Positions 17,382-28,198 of a DNA stretch of 64,000 nucleotides are shown here, one piece after another. Below the pieces are notes generated by a model. That model was not told where the DNA came from. It ran no database searches and saw only the letters and a program-made list of their open reading frames with translations. Each line of letters opens with the position of its first letter. Within the stretch, counting starts at the first letter, position 1. The position numbers and the translations under genes are program-made. Origin of the DNA: Sporolactobacillus sp. CQH2019 (lineage in GTDB: Bacteria; Bacillota; Bacilli; Bacillales; Sporolactobacillaceae); NCBI RefSeq assembly GCF_028765345.1, contig NZ_JARAJZ010000001.1:558001-622000 (forward strand). The letters run 5' to 3'.

Positions 17382-18365
17382 CTATTTCCCCGACAGCGTA
17401 CGGCCTTTCTGAGCCATAACGACCCAGTTTTGTCCGCCGTTTGTCGTTGAGTAGGCATCCCCGCCGTTCGTCAGAACAACCGATTCCTGATCATGCACAG
17501 GACTCGCGACAATTAACACGAGCCGGTCGCTCTCTACGCTCCCCATGTCCAGATTAATGGCTTTGCCCGCACTCGGAATAATGCTGTATAATCCCGTCTG
17601 CTGTCCGATTGTCCCGGCAAGAAGCGAAACCTTTGCGCCAAATCCGTAGGCGACGCAGCTCACGTTCTGCCCTCCCAGAATGGTCTGGAAACTGCGCCCG
17701 CCGTTTGCCGTAAGGAACAGCCCGCGGGTCGTTGCGACGGCAAACGCAGCCGTGTTGCGGGGGTGCGCCGCGACGGCATTAATACTTCCCCGGATTCCGT
17801 TCAGCCGTCTCTGAATCCAGGTTTTCCCGCCATCATCCGAAAAGGACAGGATCACCCGGTTTCCATTCTCTTTCAGCCGGTAAAGCGCGGAAGTGGCATA
17901 GCCCGCCGCCCAGGCACCCCCGTTTCCTGCGCCGGAAATACGAAACGCCGTTTCCTTTTGACCGGCAAGCGTCTTCTGCTGCCCTTCCGTTCCGTCCGGG
18001 GAAATCTGTATGTATCCATTTTTCACGGGCAGAAAACGGCTGCCGGCAGGATTCCGCGACGATGATTCTTTTTTCCAGATCCCGTTTTCATAAGAAACGA
18101 TTCCGGAAGATGAGGCGATCCATAACTTCTTCCCGTCTTCCGTATACCCGCTTCCCGATACTCCGGCGAAAGATACGGCCGGCCGGTTGCCGCTTCCTGC
18201 AGAGCGTACAGAATAAATAAGCCATACAGAAAGTCCGACCAGCAGCAGGATCAGAATGATTTTGGCAACCAGAAGCCAGAAAACAAGCTGATAACTCTTC
18301 TTTCCCGATCTCCCGGTCTGAGTATGATCTTTATCTTTGATAGACTGGCTTCCCTTATCTTCCAT
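17382..18365 (-). CDS. membrane-anchored BNR/Asp-box repeat protein
   Basis: A 327-residue protein with a charged cytoplasmic N-terminus, one transmembrane helix (about residues 26-50, LVFWLLVAKIILILLLVGLS) and an extracellular beta-propeller-like domain holding Asp-box motifs: SDDGGKTW, TANGGRSF and TTNGGQNW. Such boxes occur in sialidase-like and photosystem-assembly-like propellers and usually mark structural repeats, not catalysis. The ATG follows GGAG at a rather long spacing. Function unknown; probably cell-surface binding. Confidence 0.7.
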   Translation of the reverse strand: MEDKGSQSIKDKDHTQTGRSGKKSYQLVFWLLVAKIILILLLVGLSVWLIYSVRSAGSGNRPAVSFAGVSGSGYTEDGKKLWIASSSGIVSYENGIWKKESSSRNPAGSRFLPVKNGYIQISPDGTEGQQKTLAGQKETAFRISGAGNGGAWAAGYATSALYRLKENGNRVILSFSDDGGKTWIQRRLNGIRGSINAVAAHPRNTAAFAVATTRGLFLTANGGRSFQTILGGQNVSCVAYGFGAKVSLLAGTIGQQTGLYSIIPSAGKAINLDMGSVESDRLVLIVASPVHDQESVVLTNGGDAYSTTNGGQNWVVMAQKGRTLSGK

Positions 18366-18811
18366 TTCTGAAACAACTCCGCTTCGTTCCGAATCCGATA
18401 TTCGCCGCAGGATCAGCGAACGACGAACATCTCTGATTATTTTATTCGTTTTCGATACCGATGCACAATAATCCTGCTCAGTCTGAGAAAAACAGCCCGT
18501 CCTTCATAATTATAAGGATACTGGAGCAGATAAAGAAAGGCAACGATGCCTGCTCCGATCTCAACCCTTGTCCTAAAAAAAAACGTCCGTTTTTCGGACG
18601 TTCATGAATAGGGGTTGCTGTCTTCTATTTTAGAATGCGGCTTTTTAATTTTGAACAATATGTGAAGTTTTAGACAGGATTTCTCTCTGATGAAAAAAGC
18701 TTTCCTCCCGTGCCGAATAAACGGCGGACGGCCGCAGCAATGCCCATCACGATGGACCGTCTTTCAAGCAGACAATTCTGTAGGAAACGGCGGACGCTTA
18801 TCGGCCGGGGT
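18366..18811. other. 446-bp intergenic region
   Basis: Holds the minus-strand terminator at 18575-18602 for the chemoreceptor-like gene, and otherwise no gene or element I can support. Confidence 0.5.
18575..18602 (-). terminator. Terminator after the chemoreceptor-like gene
   Basis: Minus strand: AACGTCCG-AAAAA-CGGACGTT followed by a T9 run; about 210 bases past the gene. Confidence 0.8.
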
Positions 18812-20092
18812 TTACACTTTCAATTCGCTGACTTCAGCGCTCAGTGTCTCCGCGTCATCCAGCAATTCCTGAATATATCCGAGGATACGGGTCAGCTGTT
18901 CCTCCTGAAGATGGGCGCCGTCGGTCACTTCTCTGACCGTACCAAAAGTCTCTTTCGAGATATCCGCAGTCTTTTCCGCCTGTTGCGAAATGGCGTGCAT
19001 GCCCGCCTGCTGCTTTTCCGCAAGCTGCAAAATCGATGAGATACTTTCTACAACGCGGTCGATCGCTGCCTTCATATCTGTCAGCTGCTGCTCGGTTTGC
19101 TCCGCTCTTTTGGCCTGCTCCCTGCCGAGTTCCGATTGTTTTCGGCTCTTGTTCAGGGTCTCTTTGACTTCCTTCTGCATCGACAGAATATCATTTTGAA
19201 TGGCAGCAGCCGACCGGGCACTTTCCGAGGCAAGCTTCTGAACCCGGGCCGCAACAACGGCAAAGCTGCGCCCTGCGTCCCCGGCCCGGGCCGCTTCAAT
19301 ATTGGCATTCAACGCAAGCATCTGCGTCTGTTCGGCAATATCGGAAACTTTCCCGACAATTTTTCCGATGCTCTGAGCATGTTTTTCAAGCTCGTCCGTC
19401 TGCTCGGACATCGTTTCATTTGAATGATTGACGCGATGGATGCCGTCGATCAGATCGCGGACCGACTTCGAGCTGGTATCCAGCCGGGTGATCATCTGAT
19501 TGGCCAGGCTCTGGGAATGATGGGCGCTCTCCCTGATTGAACCGGACAGTCGAAGGCTCTCCTGCACCAGATTCAGCACATTGTCCGATGCGGAAGCCTC
19601 ATCTGCTGCTCCTTTCTTAATCTTGTTCATACGCACGGTGACATTCTTTGCCGCGCCGGAAATCTCCGCGGAAGATTGATTCAGTTTGTCGATCCGTTGA
19701 AAAGTGCTGTACGTGTGCGACTGAATGCGTTTCACAATTTTTTTCAGATAGCCGATCATTCTGCCCAGACCTTCGCTGAGCGTTTCAATCTCGTCGTGCG
19801 ACCGTTTTGTCGGAATTTCAATATCCAGGCGCCCTCCGGCGGCTTCCTGAATTTTTTCTCCGATTTCCTCAAGGGTCCCGGTCAGCCAGCGTGCCGCAAA
19901 ATAACCGAGGATCCCCGACCAGATTACACCGAGCAGCAGTGTCAGCAAGTCAAAAAGCCAGGCAGGTATGAACCCGAAAAAAAGAGGACCTAATATGAAG
20001 ATAAAAAAAGCGCTCGTTCCATAAGTGACAATGGCAACAGCCACCATTCCCAACACGATCTTCTTGGCCAGACCGAAATTCCAGTTCTTCAT
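18812..20092 (-). CDS. methyl-accepting chemotaxis-like protein without extracellular sensor
   Basis: About 426 residues from ATG at 20092 (AGGTGG 8 bases upstream; a GTG at 20104 would overlap that site). Two close N-terminal membrane helices (about 10-33 and 38-65) have almost no external loop. A short HAMP-like segment follows ([16 protein letters not shown]), then a long coiled coil with the signalling tip [20 protein letters not shown]. The tip matches chemoreceptors that contact CheA/CheW. Without a ligand-binding domain it probably senses membrane or cytoplasmic state, or an internal signal. Confidence 0.88.
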   Translation of the reverse strand: MKNWNFGLAKKIVLGMVAVAIVTYGTSAFFIFILGPLFFGFIPAWLFDLLTLLLGVIWSGILGYFAARWLTGTLEEIGEKIQEAAGGRLDIEIPTKRSHDEIETLSEGLGRMIGYLKKIVKRIQSHTYSTFQRIDKLNQSSAEISGAAKNVTVRMNKIKKGAADEASASDNVLNLVQESLRLSGSIRESAHHSQSLANQMITRLDTSSKSVRDLIDGIHRVNHSNETMSEQTDELEKHAQSIGKIVGKVSDIAEQTQMLALNANIEAARAGDAGRSFAVVAARVQKLASESARSAAAIQNDILSMQKEVKETLNKSRKQSELGREQAKRAEQTEQQLTDMKAAIDRVVESISSILQLAEKQQAGMHAISQQAEKTADISKETFGTVREVTDGAHLQEEQLTRILGYIQELLDDAETLSAEVSELKV

Positions 20093-20310
20093 TTGTTCGA
20101 CCACCTACATTTCTTGATTGATTGTCAATAGAACATTTCCCGTCTCATATGTAATCGTATCCATCAGCGAAAGAACAGGCAACCGCTTTCATTTTCACAT
20201 TTTTATTTTAGAGTAACTTGTCGGGGAATAAAAGCCGGGAAATAACTATTTCTCTCTGTCCAGTAAATATTTTCATAAACTGGTCCCGCTTCCAATCGTT
20301 TCTTTTCGAC

Positions 20311-20345
20311 AAAAAAGGCGCTGCAGAACCGCGCTGCAGTGCCTT
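20311..20345 (-). terminator. Terminator of alsS-alsD
   Basis: Minus strand: AAGGCACTGCAG...CTGCAGCGCCTT followed by TTTT, about 65 bases past the alsD stop. Confidence 0.85.
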
Positions 20346-20409
20346 AGGATTATATTTTATGCAGAGAAAATTCACAGCAATACAAAAGCCAATTCTTTTC
20401 TTCGTTTTC

Positions 20410-21144
20410 TCAGCCTTCGGTCACTTTAATCTCGCTTTCAAGATTGCTTCTTGAAAGATTGGCCTTCAGGAACGAGTCGGTTTCCGGAGTATACAGAGTC
20501 TGATGCGTTTTCTTGTCAATCTGTACCGTCCCGCGGTCAAGGACGTAATCGAGAACATGACCGCCGCCTCTTCTTTCCTGATCGATGAAGTGGAAATGAA
20601 ACCCGGATACAGCAATGCCCTGCGCATACGCCGGCGTCCAGAAACCGACAATCGTCCCCTTCGTATTTCCAAAATGAAAGACCGGCTGCGACTTTACAGC
20701 CTCAGTCATCGGCACCGGTTTTTCCTGATATGCAACCGTGCGTGTATGAACCTCCCTGAACACACCGTCGATCCGCAATGCATAGAACAGATTGTCGCTC
20801 GGAATGAGCCGATGTATCTCTTCTTCAAAAGCAGCTTTATCAAGAGGAGAAACGATTTCTTTTGTTATCTGCGGACGAAAATAGGTGAGCGAGCAAAAAG
20901 GCGTCATATCCCCGCTCTTCAGCGGTGTTGCTGTACCGTCGCCGCGCAGGCGGTAAAATTGATCGTCGAAACCGATCATCTCGCCGTCCAGGTGAGCGAA
21001 GGTACCGATGCCGAAATCGCCGTGTTCCTTGATCTGTTCATAAGTCATCGCTCCTTCAAAAACACCGTCCAGCAATGAGGTCATCGTTGAAAGCTGAAAA
21101 ATGGCGCCAAAATCCTTTCCGCTTATTTCTGCAGCCATTGCCAT
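20410..21144 (-). CDS. alsD: alpha-acetolactate decarboxylase
   Basis: Converts acetolactate to acetoin. The 244-residue sequence has the family signatures GDFGIGTF, LDGEMIGFD and the zinc-binding HxH in SGFHFHFID followed by GGGHVLDY. It is downstream of alsS by about 47 bases on the same strand, so the two form the overflow-metabolism operon that diverts pyruvate to neutral acetoin. AAAGGGG precedes the ATG. Confidence 0.96.
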   Translation of the reverse strand: MAMAAEISGKDFGAIFQLSTMTSLLDGVFEGAMTYEQIKEHGDFGIGTFAHLDGEMIGFDDQFYRLRGDGTATPLKSGDMTPFCSLTYFRPQITKEIVSPLDKAAFEEEIHRLIPSDNLFYALRIDGVFREVHTRTVAYQEKPVPMTEAVKSQPVFHFGNTKGTIVGFWTPAYAQGIAVSGFHFHFIDQERRGGGHVLDYVLDRGTVQIDKKTHQTLYTPETDSFLKANLSRSNLESEIKVTEG

Positions 21145-21190
21145 GATATTGCCCCTTTCTTATTATTTAAAAGGATCCCTGATCCGGAAA

Positions 21191-22879
21191 TCAGTTCAGC
21201 TGGTTCGGAATCAGGCTCTTGCCGAGCGCGATATTGTCACGATAATCGACCGGAACATCAATGACAACGGGGCCGTCCTGAACGGCCAGCCCTTCCCGGA
21301 GGACGGTTTCCAGTTCTTCCGGTGCGTTCACGCGCAGGCCTTTCGCTCCGAATGATTCGGCATATTTGACAATATCAATATTGCCGAAGTCGACGCCGGA
21401 CGTACGATGGTACTTGATCTGCTGCTGGAAGGCGACCATGTCGTACGTCCCGTCGCGCCAGACGATATGAACAATCGGCAGTTTCAGTCGGACTGCCGTT
21501 TCCAGTTCCATGGCCGAGAATAGAAAACCGCCGTCTCCGGAGAGCGATACGGTTTTGGCGCGGCCGTGAATCAGGGAGGCCGCCATCGCCCACGGAAGTG
21601 CGACGCCGAGCGTCTGCATCCCGTTGCTGAACAGGAGCGTCTTCGGTTCATACGAACGGAAATGGCGCGCCATCCAGATGTAATGGGACCCGACGTCGCA
21701 GGTGACGGTCGTGTCGTCGCTGATCAGCTGGCGAAGCGTGTGAATCAGACTGAGCGGGTGGACAAGACGGCTGTCGGCCCGTTTCGGCGGCTCATCGCGC
21801 GCGTTCAGCCTGGTGCGCATTTCATCAAGGACATTCATGTTCGCTTCCGTGATATGCAGATGCGTCATTTTTTCTTTGATCCGATTGACCGTGCCCGGAA
21901 TATCGCCGACCAGTTCAATGGACGGCTGATAAAAGTGATCGATATCGGCTCGGACTTCATCCAAATGAATAATTTTCCGCTTGCCTGAGTTGTTCCAGAA
22001 CTTCGGATCATACTCCACCGCATCATAACCGATCGTCAGCACGACATCTGCTTTCTCAAGCACAAGATCTCCCGGCTGATTGCGGAAAAGACCGATACGG
22101 CCGAAAAAATGTTCCTCCATGTCACGCGGGATCAGCCCTGCCGCCTGAAAGGTTTCTACTACCGGGAAAGAGATTTTTCTGAGCAGCGACCGGACGGCGG
22201 AAACCACCGAAAAGCGGTTGGCCCGCATGCCGGCCAGAATGACGGGCATTTTCGCATTTTTCAGCGCTTCGACAGCCGCGTCGATCGATTCTTCGGCCGC
22301 CGTGCCCAGTTTAGGGCTTTCCAGCGGTCCGAGCGCAGCGACCGTTGTTCTTGCGCTCATCACATCCTGGGGAAAGCTGACAACACTTGCCCCCGCCGGC
22401 GTCGATTCGGCGGCCCTGAAGGCGTTGGTCACCACTTCGGGAACATTTTTCGGATCGACAACTTCTGCGCTGAACTTTGTAATCGGCTGGAACAAAGCGG
22501 CATTATCCATCGACTGATGCGTCCGCTTCAGCCGGTCAGCACGGGGGACGGCACCGACCAGCGCGACAACCGGGTCATTTTCCACATTGGCAGTAGCGAT
22601 CCCTGTCGCCAGATTCGAAGCACCCGGCCCCGACGTGACGAGGCAGACGCCGGGCTTGCAGGTGATCCTTCCGACGGCAGCCGCCATAAAAGCCGCATTC
22701 TGTTCATGACGGCAGACGATCAGCTCAGGCCCCCGATCCTTAAGCACATCGTAAATCGTATCGATTTTTGCGCCCGGGATGCCGAAAATATACTTCACTC
22801 CCTGTTTTATCAGACAATCGACAACCAGTTCCGATCCGGTAGCAAGCAGCGTTTCATTTTCTTTCTCAATTCGGCTCAC
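21191..22879 (-). CDS. alsS: acetolactate synthase, catabolic
   Basis: Thiamine-diphosphate enzyme condensing two pyruvates to acetolactate. 562 residues with the N-terminal pyrimidine-binding region ([11 protein letters not shown], catalytic Glu in [11 protein letters not shown]) and the C-terminal ThDP motif [16 protein letters not shown]. Length and gene order (alsS-alsD with divergent alsR) fit the FAD-independent catabolic type rather than IlvB. The start is GTG, 9 bases after GGAG. It is likely activated by AlsR under acid or acetate stress, as in B. subtilis. Confidence 0.95.
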   Translation of the reverse strand: MSRIEKENETLLATGSELVVDCLIKQGVKYIFGIPGAKIDTIYDVLKDRGPELIVCRHEQNAAFMAAAVGRITCKPGVCLVTSGPGASNLATGIATANVENDPVVALVGAVPRADRLKRTHQSMDNAALFQPITKFSAEVVDPKNVPEVVTNAFRAAESTPAGASVVSFPQDVMSARTTVAALGPLESPKLGTAAEESIDAAVEALKNAKMPVILAGMRANRFSVVSAVRSLLRKISFPVVETFQAAGLIPRDMEEHFFGRIGLFRNQPGDLVLEKADVVLTIGYDAVEYDPKFWNNSGKRKIIHLDEVRADIDHFYQPSIELVGDIPGTVNRIKEKMTHLHITEANMNVLDEMRTRLNARDEPPKRADSRLVHPLSLIHTLRQLISDDTTVTCDVGSHYIWMARHFRSYEPKTLLFSNGMQTLGVALPWAMAASLIHGRAKTVSLSGDGGFLFSAMELETAVRLKLPIVHIVWRDGTYDMVAFQQQIKYHRTSGVDFGNIDIVKYAESFGAKGLRVNAPEELETVLREGLAVQDGPVVIDVPVDYRDNIALGKSLIPNQLN

Positions 22880-23160
22880 TTTTTTTCACTCCTTCACGTA
22901 TTTGTATCCGTGTACCCAATCGGATTTCCTTTCTCCGAACCGTTTGCTTCAATTAAATTTTTTATCAAAACAGCGAATTTATTCGCGTAAAAAGTATTGA
23001 CATAGCTGTGTTTTTTCTCAACAAATATTTTACATCGCGTCTTTACGTATGTGAAATATATTATTCTCTAGTATATAATACACAAAAAGAATCAATTGAT
23101 TTTGAAAGCGCAGACATTTATAATGAAGCTAGTTTCAATCGAAGAGGAGATAGACGCAGG

Positions 23161-24051
23161 ATGGAATTCCGACATTTACTGTACTTTATTACGGTTGCAG
23201 AAGAGCTTCATTTCGGCCGGGCGGCTGCGCGTCTGCAAATGACCCAGCCGCCGCTGAGCAAACAGATCCGGCAGCTCGAAGAAGAAATAGGCGTTACGCT
23301 GTTCAAGCGGACGAAAAGGCACGTTGAACTGACGACGGCAGGCGCCATCTTTCTGCCGGAGGCCAGACGGATTCTTGTCCAGATGAGACAGGCTGTCGAT
23401 ACGGTTCAGAGAGCGCAGCGCGGCGAATTCGGAAGGCTTGTGATCGGGTTTGTCGGATCGGCGACCTATGATATTCTTCCCGAGATTATCAGAGAGTACC
23501 GCCGGAAATTTCCTCAGGTCGCTGTCGTTCTCCACGAATTATCAACGCCCGATCAATTGAATGCGCTGATCGGAGGACGGATCGATGTCGGACTGCTGCA
23601 TCCCCCCGTCAACGGTTCGCTCATTGAAGCAGAACCGGTCAAAAGCGGTTTTTGCGCCCTTTCTCTCCCGAAAAACCACCCTCTTGCCAAAAAAGCGAAG
23701 ATCCGAATTGAGGATCTTCGCGATATGCCTTTTATCGTCGTCTCGCGCGATATCTGGCCGGGCCTTTATGATGAATTTCTCTCATTGTTTCAGAATGTTG
23801 ATTTTACCCCGAAAATTGTTCAGGAAGCCACCGAATATCAAATGGTCGTCGGACTTGTTTCCGCCGGCATCGGCATCGGCGTCGTCCCGGCCACCGCAGA
23901 AAAGCTTTTTAATCTGGAGGTGGTTTACCGGGAAATCGACGGATTCCCGCTCAAGGCGATACTCTCCATGGCGTATCTGAAAAAGAACACAAATCCGGCT
24001 TTGAAACAGTTTGTCACCGTAACCCGGCGGGTGCGCAGCGCCGGCGACTGA
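23161..24051 (+). CDS. alsR: LysR-family regulator, AlsR-like
   Basis: 296-residue LysR regulator: winged HTH at residues 1-60 (EFRHLLYFITVAEELHFGRAA, QPPLSKQIRQLE) and a periplasmic-binding-like effector domain from about 90. It is divergent from alsS, the standard alsR arrangement, so it most likely activates alsSD. A longer frame extends upstream, but ATG at 23161 is chosen because GAGGAG precedes it and the HTH begins normally there. It ends 4 bases from the convergent AI-2E-type permease gene. Confidence 0.9.
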   Translation: MEFRHLLYFITVAEELHFGRAAARLQMTQPPLSKQIRQLEEEIGVTLFKRTKRHVELTTAGAIFLPEARRILVQMRQAVDTVQRAQRGEFGRLVIGFVGSATYDILPEIIREYRRKFPQVAVVLHELSTPDQLNALIGGRIDVGLLHPPVNGSLIEAEPVKSGFCALSLPKNHPLAKKAKIRIEDLRDMPFIVVSRDIWPGLYDEFLSLFQNVDFTPKIVQEATEYQMVVGLVSAGIGIGVVPATAEKLFNLEVVYREIDGFPLKAILSMAYLKKNTNPALKQFVTVTRRVRSAGD

Positions 24052-24055
24052 ACGG

Positions 24056-25165
24056 CTACTCGATCAGGCCGTCGTCCTTGCTCTTGCGCCTCAGCCGGAT
24101 CAGCCGGATGATGTGGAGAATACAGGTTTTCGCCATCGCATAGGCCGGAACGGCAAGAATCATGCCGATCGGCCCGATCCATTTTCCGGAAACGAGGAGA
24201 AGAACGATGATGGTCAGCGGATGCGTGTTCAGCCGTCTGCCCATGACGAGCGGTGAAATCAGGTGCCCGTCGAGCTGCTGAACGACGATTATCACCGCAA
24301 GGACAAGCAGCGCCTTTGTCGGCGAATCCATCAGTGCGACAACGACGGCCGGGACGGCGCCGAGAATCGGTCCGAGATACGGGATAATATTGGTAACCCC
24401 GACAATCAGGCCGAGAAGAAGACTGTACGGCAGTCCGATCAGTGCGAATCCAATACTGGAATTGACGCCGACAAACGAAGCGACAATAATCAGGCCGTGT
24501 ATATAGGAAGACAGTGTGGTACTCAGGTCATTCAGAATCTGGTCCACTTCCCGATGATACTGCTTGGGAAAAAAGCGGGAAACGGCTCCCGGCAGTTTGT
24601 TCCCGTCTTTCAGCATATAAAAGAGGATAAAAGGGACCGTGACGACCGTCAGCGCCACATTAGTAACCACATTGAAAAACAGCGACAGCCCCGAACTTGC
24701 CTGATTCATAAAATTATTTACCCCGTTCAGCACATCCCTCTGAAGCTTATCAATCGAATAATAGTTTTGATTAATCAGCCACTGAAATCCCCGCGTCCCG
24801 GCAAGCCGGTCAAAACTGCGACTCCAGCTGCCGATGTAATCCGGCAGCTGGCTGAACAAAGCGCTGACCTGATTGCCGAGAGGCGGCCCGACATTGACGA
24901 CAAGCAGAACGATCAGGCCGGTCAGCACGACATAGATAATCAGGATGCCCAGCGTCTTCGGGACCTTGATGCGCTGAAGCAGTTTAACAAACGGGCTGAG
25001 CAGGAAAAACAAAAATCCGGCTACAACGATCGGGAAAAAAAGTGTCGAAATCAATGCTGCGAGCGGGACAAAGATGAACGAAATTTTGGTGAGGATAAAA
25101 ATGAACAGGGCCAGGGCCAGGAGTTCCAGCGTCCAGAAAATCAGCTTTGAATGTTTTTTCATCAC
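24056..25165 (-). CDS. AI-2E-family transporter (UPF0118/TqsA type)
   Basis: A 369-residue polytopic membrane protein with the family pattern: an N-terminal pair of helices, a glycine-rich soluble segment with PLGNQVSALFSQLPDY, then a C-terminal helix bundle with GVTNIIPYLGPILGAVPA. The family includes the E. coli AI-2 exporter TqsA and Na+/H+ antiporters in Bacillales, so the cargo cannot be named. Start GTG-ATG; the ribosome site AAGGTG is rather distant. Confidence 0.9.
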   Translation of the reverse strand: MMKKHSKLIFWTLELLALALFIFILTKISFIFVPLAALISTLFFPIVVAGFLFFLLSPFVKLLQRIKVPKTLGILIIYVVLTGLIVLLVVNVGPPLGNQVSALFSQLPDYIGSWSRSFDRLAGTRGFQWLINQNYYSIDKLQRDVLNGVNNFMNQASSGLSLFFNVVTNVALTVVTVPFILFYMLKDGNKLPGAVSRFFPKQYHREVDQILNDLSTTLSSYIHGLIIVASFVGVNSSIGFALIGLPYSLLLGLIVGVTNIIPYLGPILGAVPAVVVALMDSPTKALLVLAVIIVVQQLDGHLISPLVMGRRLNTHPLTIIVLLLVSGKWIGPIGMILAVPAYAMAKTCILHIIRLIRLRRKSKDDGLIE

Positions 25166-25418
25166 GTCGGATCATCACACCTTCAGGAGCGGATGGGGGA
25201 AAACTCTGCTCTTCAGATTCGCCCTCTTTTTTTATTATAGCGGTCAACCGTCCTCAGAATCAATGAATAGCCGTCTCTCGTAACACATGCGGAAAAACCC
25301 GGCAAAACAGCCCCGGACGGTTCCGGCCGCGCAGAATGAAGTAGCTGAGGCTGGCGGGCAGCCGTATTTTAGGGTTATAATAATGAGAATGCGGACTTGA
25401 GAAAAAGGACGTGGACGG

Positions 25419-26867
25419 ATGACTATTCTCTCAATTCTATTGGCAATTATTCTCATTTTAAATTTTTTTCTCGGGGCTGCGGTTATTTTTCTTGAACGAA
25501 AGAGTGTCAGCTCAACCTGGGCATGGCTGATGATTCTCAACTTTATTCCGGTCCTCGGTTTTATTTTGTATCTTATTTTCGGCCAGAATCTCAGCCGCCG
25601 CAAGATATTTAAATGGGACCACACGGTTCACAAACGCACAAAGGAAATGGTCCGGCGGCAGATGAAAGCGATCGTCGACCGGGAATACCCGTTTACCCAG
25701 CCTCTTCTTAAAGATTATCACGAACTGATTTATATGAATCTCAATAATGATGAGGCGCCGCTTACACTAAATAACAGCCTGACCGTTTATACGGACGGAG
25801 AGAGCAAATTCCGGCAGCTGCTTCAGGATATTCGTTCGGCGAAGCATCACATCCACATTGAATATTATATTTTCCGGAGCGATTTTCTCGGCAACGAAGT
25901 GATTGATGCTTTAATCCAGAAGGTCAGGGAGGGGGTCGTTGTCCGTCTGCTTGTCGACGATGAGGGATCGCGGAAGCTTTCGAAGAAACTGGTGCGCCGG
26001 CTGACACAGGCCGGCGGGAAATTCCAGACCTTTTTCCCGGGCCATCTGCCGATTCTTAATATGCGGATCAATTACCGGAATCACCGCAAACTGGTAATTG
26101 TCGACGGCCAGATCGGCTATATCGGCGGATTTAACGTCGGCGATGAATATCTCGGGCTCAGCAGCAGATTCGGCTTCTGGCGCGATACGCACCTGCGCAT
26201 CAAAGGCGAAGCGGTCAACAGCATCCAGTCCCGCTTTCTGCTTGACTGGAATCAGGCGTCCAGGGAAATGGTTCCCTTTCAGTCCTACTACAATACCGAC
26301 CAGACTACAAAATACGGGGAGGTCGGTATCCAGATCGTTTCCAGCGGTCCGGATAAAAAATGGGAACAAATTAAAAACGCATTTATCAAGATGATTTTAT
26401 CAGCCAGAAAAAGCGTCTACATACAGACACCTTACCTGATCCCTGATGAAAGCCTGATGAACGCCATATGCATCGCCTCCCTCTCCCACGTCGATGTGCG
26501 GATCATGATCCCGAATAAACCGGACCATCCGTTTGTTTATTGGGCGACGTATTCGAATGTCGGCATCCTGCTTGAGGCCGGCGTCCGCGTCTTTCTTTAT
26601 CAGAACGGGTTTCTGCACGCAAAGACGATCGTCGTTGATGACCGGCTGGCGACCGTAGGCACATCCAATCTCGACTTTCGCAGTTTTATGCTCAATTTCG
26701 AAGTCAATGCCTTTATTTATCACCAGAAAACGGCCCGGCAGCTCGCCGAAATATTCAAGAAAGATATGAAGCAGTCCAAAGAACTGACGATGGAGGGTTA
26801 TAAGAAGCGGCCTCCTATCATCCGGTTTAAAGAATCGATCTCACGGCTTCTCTCTCCGGTACTTTGA
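25419..26867 (+). CDS. cls: cardiolipin synthase
   Basis: Phospholipase-D-fold enzyme forming cardiolipin from two phosphatidylglycerols at the membrane. 482 residues: two N-terminal membrane helices (about 3-24 and 35-55), HKD motif 1 in NHRKLVIVDGQIGYIGGFN and HKD motif 2 in HAKTIVVDDRLATVGTSN. This is the normal Bacillales ClsA length and layout. AAAAGGACGTGG lies before the ATG, and a TATAAT box is near 25377. Confidence 0.96.
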   Translation: MTILSILLAIILILNFFLGAAVIFLERKSVSSTWAWLMILNFIPVLGFILYLIFGQNLSRRKIFKWDHTVHKRTKEMVRRQMKAIVDREYPFTQPLLKDYHELIYMNLNNDEAPLTLNNSLTVYTDGESKFRQLLQDIRSAKHHIHIEYYIFRSDFLGNEVIDALIQKVREGVVVRLLVDDEGSRKLSKKLVRRLTQAGGKFQTFFPGHLPILNMRINYRNHRKLVIVDGQIGYIGGFNVGDEYLGLSSRFGFWRDTHLRIKGEAVNSIQSRFLLDWNQASREMVPFQSYYNTDQTTKYGEVGIQIVSSGPDKKWEQIKNAFIKMILSARKSVYIQTPYLIPDESLMNAICIASLSHVDVRIMIPNKPDHPFVYWATYSNVGILLEAGVRVFLYQNGFLHAKTIVVDDRLATVGTSNLDFRSFMLNFEVNAFIYHQKTARQLAEIFKKDMKQSKELTMEGYKKRPPIIRFKESISRLLSPVL

Positions 26868-26885
26868 TGCAAACCCGCAAACACA

Positions 26886-26932
26886 AAGAGCGTCTCATCC
26901 GTCGATTTTTCGACTTTGAGGCGCCTTTTTTA
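26886..26932 (+). terminator. Terminator after cls
   Basis: GAGCGTCTCA...TGAGGCGC with an inner GTCGA/TCGAC stem, followed by a T6 run. Confidence 0.75.
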
Positions 26933-27103
26933 TAGTCGGCCGCGATCCGTGCCGCTCACAGCATAACCGGCAATGCCGGCCGACCTGGCAGTCATGACTC
27001 CATCATTCTAAAGAAAACCCGTCTGATGGGGCGAAAGGTATTCCTTATTTTATAAAAAACAGACCGATCGGTCCTGCGGGGCATGGCGTTATGCCGGACA
27101 GCC

Positions 27104-27817
27104 TCAGCGGCCCGATTCCGCCCTATACTCATAGGGGGACAGCTGTTCATATTTTTTAAACATTTTTGTGAAGGAAGCGTTGTATTCATAGCCAACCTGG
27201 TATGAGATCGCTAAAACGCTTAGTTCTGAATCGCGCAGAAGTTCTTTTGCACGGCGAATGCGCAGGAAATGGATATATTCTATCGGCGTCATATTCATTT
27301 TTTTCTTGAACCAGCCGCAATAATAGGAAGGCGTATAGTGCTCCATCGCCGCCAGTGACTGAATCCCGATTCTTTCCGTGTAATGTTTGTTGATGAAGCG
27401 GATCGACGCGCTGACAGGCTGATCGGCAATTTTCCGCAGCACGTAATTTAATAAAAGAGCGACGTCCTCTTTATTGCCGTTCGCCGCTTCGGCGAGCACC
27501 AGTTCTTTAATCGGCCGCCAGGCGGCATCGATCGGCCAGTGCAGGCTTTCCCGTTTGTCCGGGACATCTTTGAAATAAAAGGCGGCATCTTCTTCCGGTA
27601 TTGCAATCACCAGGCTTTCATTAGACACCTGTGAAGAGGCCGCGTACATCTCCCGGAAAGGCAGTAAGCACATCTCGGAGTCGGAAACCGTCCTGCGGCC
27701 GCCCGCCGTTATCAGCGTGACCGTTCCGTGGATCGGCATCATCAGCTTGAAATGCGTGGTGCAGCGGTAGCGGCGTTCTGCAGCAAGCGACGTAAAGTAG
27801 TAATATAACTTTTCCAT
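27104..27817 (-). CDS. AraC-family transcriptional regulator
   Basis: 237 residues with an N-terminal cupin-like sensor (about 1-110) and a C-terminal double HTH (about 135-235): IGIQSLAAMEHYTPSYYCGWFKK, then LSVLAISYQVGYEYNASFTKMFKKY. It diverges from the aquaglyceroporin gene with about 380 bases between, so that gene is a possible target. GGAG lies 13 bases before the ATG. Confidence 0.88.
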   Translation of the reverse strand: MEKLYYYFTSLAAERRYRCTTHFKLMMPIHGTVTLITAGGRRTVSDSEMCLLPFREMYAASSQVSNESLVIAIPEEDAAFYFKDVPDKRESLHWPIDAAWRPIKELVLAEAANGNKEDVALLLNYVLRKIADQPVSASIRFINKHYTERIGIQSLAAMEHYTPSYYCGWFKKKMNMTPIEYIHFLRIRRAKELLRDSELSVLAISYQVGYEYNASFTKMFKKYEQLSPYEYRAESGR

Positions 27818-28198
27818 TGAGATCGGTCTGCTCCTTTTTACAGTGTTTCTCAGGCCCCGCGCCCGGCCGAGTATGACGGGGACAGGTTTCGTTTGCGGCG
27901 GGCTTTATCTGCCCGTGCAGAAAGCGGCCTTTCCGGCTTCCCCGCATATGAGGAGTATATCAAAAAAAATATGACGGGGTTGTGACGATGCTGTTAATGT
28001 GCGGCGGTCCGGCGGGCGGCCGGTTTCCAAAATCATGATTTAAAGGAACAGACGTCAATAAATATGCACTTTGCAACCGCATTCTCATAAATACGAACAA
28101 AATCAATCAAAAAAATGGAAAAGAAATCGAAAAATGTTGCCATTATACTCTTCCTGTTATCGCACTATTTATAAAATCTTCAGGGGGAAACATTAAAA
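27818..28198. other. Divergent intergenic region araC-type regulator / aquaporin
   Basis: GC-rich on the left and AT-rich on the right (28080-28190). A TATACT box occurs near 28143, but I see no strong -35 partner and no obvious operator repeat. Confidence 0.4.

Noticed and set aside
22109-22990. 293-codon plus-strand frame over alsS
   Set aside because: Shadow of alsS in GC-rich coding DNA; no family features.
24263-25150. 295-codon plus-strand frame over the AI-2E permease gene
   Set aside because: Highly charged antisense translation of a hydrophobic gene; a typical shadow.
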